A DNA stretch of 64,000 bases from JAOZTV01 sp965371805 (GTDB taxonomy: Bacteria; Acidobacteriota; Aminicenantia; UBA2199). Location: the NCBI GenBank assembly GCA_965371805.1, contig CBDUZW010000007.1:1-64000 (forward strand). Reading direction: 5' to 3'. Numbering within the stretch: position 1 is the stretch's first letter; each line of letters begins with the position of its first letter. The notes beneath the pieces are model-generated. The model was not told where the DNA came from. It was given only the letters and a program-made list of their open reading frames with translations, and searched no databases. Below, piece by piece: positions 62,592-64,000 of this stretch. The translations under genes were made by a program, and so were the position numbers.

Positions 62592-63028
62592 TATTTTTTC
62601 ACCGACGACATTAGTGTCGCCTGAACTGCAATTTTTCCATCAACTCTTGCGATTCCTTCCATAATAGCAATACCGCTTCTTTCCCTTATTAATTGACATT
62701 CTAGATCTAATCTGTCACCAGGTATTACAACTCTTTTAAATCTGGCTTTGTCAATTCCGGCAAAATATGCCATCCTGCTTTCAGGTGGAAGATCTTTTAA
62801 ATAAAAGAAAGCTCCGAGCTGAGCCAGAGCTTCAATCATTAGAACTCCCGGAAAAACAGGATTTCCGGGAAAATGTCCATTAAACAAATCTTCATTTGAG
62901 GTTATATTTTTATAACCCTTAATTAATCCTGTTTCATCATCTATTTCCGTCACTCTATCAATTAATAAAAATGGATATCTATGAGGCAAAACTTCAACGA
63001 TATCTTTGATCTCTTTAATGTTTACCAT
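62591..63028 (-). CDS. fabZ: (3R)-hydroxyacyl-ACP dehydratase FabZ
   Basis: 145 residues, one hot-dog domain. It dehydrates 3-hydroxyacyl-ACP in fatty acid synthesis and shares substrate with LpxA. P-H-R-Y-P-F-L-L-I-D-R-V and G-H52-F-P-G-N-P-V-F-P-G-V-L-M-I-E66-A hold the catalytic His and Glu. It is stand-alone, not fused to LpxC. It lies between skp and lpxA with no lpxD. Confidence 0.97.
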   Translation of the reverse strand: MVNIKEIKDIVEVLPHRYPFLLIDRVTEIDDETGLIKGYKNITSNEDLFNGHFPGNPVFPGVLMIEALAQLGAFFYLKDLPPESRMAYFAGIDKARFKRVVIPGDRLDLECQLIRERSGIAIMEGIARVDGKIAVQATLMSSVKK

Positions 63029-63043
63029 TTTTTTAAATATTTA

Positions 63044-63547
63044 TTATTTCTTTATGGTTATTGCATCATATGCTTTAATTACATCTGCAGTTATCTCAAC
63101 AGCTTTATCAAAATATGCTACATTCTGCATTTCCATAATTACTGTGAATCCTTTTGATTTTCCAACATTCTGAATTACAGGCATGATCTTTTTTAATAAA
63201 CTCTGCATTTCTTTCTGATATTTTGCTTGAAAATTTCTTTTTGAATCTTCATAAAATCTCTTAGCGGATGTCTGTTTATTTCTGAGAGTCTCTGACTTTT
63301 TTTCTCTTGCTGATGCATTTAATGCTGGTGAGGCAAGTTCTTTTTCCAGGGCTTTAATTTCTTTTGCCATATTCTGCATTTTACCAGACATTTGTTTGTC
63401 AATATCTCCCATTTTTTTCATGAAAGCCTTTCCGCCTACTGAATTCTTTAATACTAATTGAGAATTAACTATACCAATTTTTGTTTCTGCGTAAGTAAAA
63501 ACGGTTAGAACTACCATAATAATTACAATACTTAATACTTTTTTCAT
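63044..63547 (-). CDS. skp: Periplasmic chaperone Skp/OmpH
   Basis: 167 residues with a signal peptide ending near A-Y-A-E (residue 20). K-I-G-I-V-N-S-Q-L-V-L starts the mature domain, followed by a long coiled-coil arm (K-A-L-E-K-E-L-A-S-P) and a C-terminal strand. Skp holds unfolded outer-membrane proteins for BamA. It lies between bamA and fabZ, the usual order. Confidence 0.93.
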   Translation of the reverse strand: MKKVLSIVIIMVVLTVFTYAETKIGIVNSQLVLKNSVGGKAFMKKMGDIDKQMSGKMQNMAKEIKALEKELASPALNASAREKKSETLRNKQTSAKRFYEDSKRNFQAKYQKEMQSLLKKIMPVIQNVGKSKGFTVIMEMQNVAYFDKAVEITADVIKAYDAITIKK

Positions 63548-63604
63548 TTTTAAACTCCTTTTTTAAGAAAAAAATTTTCTTATTCTATTATTTTTTTTTA
63601 TTAA

Positions 63605-64000
63605 CTAAAACGATGGACCAATTGCAAACTTAAATACAAAATTATTATCTTCAGAATAAAGCACTCTTGGATTATATGCGAATATTAACCTGAATGGGAC
63701 ATTGAGCATTGGTACAAATATCTTTAATTCTGCTCCCATTGAAGAATAAATATTAGCTAAATCCATAGTTTGATGTTGTCCATATACATTTCCAAAATCT
63801 CCAAATAAATTAAAAGAAATCTGTTCATTTAAATGGATCCTGTATTCAACATTCATGTAGAAAGATTTATCTCCACCAATTACGGCGCCTCTTTCATTTC
63901 TGGGTCCTATACGGTAAACATCAAATCCACGAATTGATCTTTCTCCACCGAGAAAGAAATTCTCATAGAATGGAATTGTCTGCTCACCACCAAATCCCTT
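63605..64000 (-). CDS. bamA: Outer-membrane protein assembly factor BamA (3' end, partial)
   Basis: The last 131 codons of a gene that continues past the window. The sequence F-Y-E-N-F-F-L-G-G-E-R-S-I-R-G-F-D contains the conserved R-G-F loop motif of Omp85 barrels, and the final residues end in a Phe-terminated strand (F-A-I-G-P-S-F). It inserts barrel proteins into the outer membrane. An in-frame ATG at 63856 is internal, not the start. skp follows 57 bp downstream. Confidence 0.95.
   Translation of the reverse strand, partial: KGFGGEQTIPFYENFFLGGERSIRGFDVYRIGPRNERGAVIGGDKSFYMNVEYRIHLNEQISFNLFGDFGNVYGQHQTMDLANIYSSMGAELKIFVPMLNVPFRLIFAYNPRVLYSEDNNFVFKFAIGPSF

Noticed and set aside
1..64000. 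CRISPR arrays, insertion sequences, rRNA genes and a replication origin.
   Set aside because: I saw no regularly spaced direct repeats, transposase-like frames, rRNA motifs or DnaA-box clusters. This was a reading by eye, so small elements could be missed.

Overview
The window is chromosomal DNA from an A+T-rich, two-membraned (Gram-negative-type) bacterium. The envelope genes show this: the 3' end of bamA, then skp/ompH, fabZ and lpxA, plus a TonB-dependent receptor, a porin-like cytochrome and several lipoproteins. Metabolism looks anaerobic or facultative: a corrinoid methyltransferase operon, multiheme c-type cytochromes, hydrogenase-maturation genes hypF and hypC, a rubrerythrin-like diiron protein. 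Promoters fit the ordinary sigma-70 pattern (TTGACA-17-TATAAT type) and many genes have AAGGAG ribosome sites. That argues against classical Bacteroidota promoters, although several families (Pit transporter with a PhoU-like tail, receiver/PPDK protein, membrane MutS relative) are of a kind I associate with Bacteroidota, Acidobacteriota and candidate phyla. I do not assign a phylum.

Layout. 0.3-4.4 kb: a thioredoxin-like lipoprotein, then on the minus strand rpmB and the unit truA, diguanylate cyclase, cheZ-like phosphatase. 4.5-6.5 kb: glpK-dut. 6.8-9.6 kb (minus): tRNA-Arg(CCT), response regulator, beta-propeller-type lipoprotein and murB behind one strong promoter. 9.7-10.8 kb: an acyltransferase behind a tiny leader frame. 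10.9-15.4 kb (minus): corrinoid protein, URO-D-type methyltransferase, DUF1638 protein and hybrid histidine kinase. 15.5-23.8 kb (minus): bactofilin, a small protein, Pit/PhoU phosphate transporter, membrane protein, hypF, hypC and a membrane-anchored MutS relative. 23.9-26.2 kb: site-2-protease-like peptidase, scpA, scpB, and convergent nfu. 26.3-29.0 kb (minus): pentaheme cytochrome and porin-cytochrome. 29.3-34.6 kb: a receiver/PPDK-ATP-grasp protein facing Sua5 and SppA. 34.8-41.0 kb: thiD, a ferritin-like protein, and the tightly joined mazG, giant GH13 protein and LOG protein. 41-46 kb is an accessory-looking patch: AraC-type membrane regulator, TonB receptor, chemoreceptor remnant, BRO-family protein. 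46.3-53.7 kb: MscS channel with a cNMP-like domain, then AddA/AddB. 53.7-60.8 kb: divergent phosphoglycerate kinase, a DHH/DHHA1 phosphoesterase split by a tetranucleotide repeat, a MocR regulator facing a LysE exporter and class V aminotransferase, and a beta-lactamase-fold hydrolase. 60.9-64 kb: lipid A and outer-membrane biogenesis.

The most notable observations are: (1) several genes without a ribosome site have a -10 hexamer ending exactly 6 nt before the ATG, which predicts leaderless mRNAs; (2) a (TAAT)4 tract that splits the DHH/DHHA1 gene and would restore it with one unit fewer; (3) a perfect 12+12 bp inverted repeat inside the BRO gene; (4) a corrinoid methyltransferase operon carrying its own sensor kinase, whose URO-D enzyme lacks the usual Zn-binding cysteines; (5) a porin-cytochrome/pentaheme pair with a CX3CH motif; and (6) the receiver/PPDK protein, which lacks the catalytic domains of PEP synthase.
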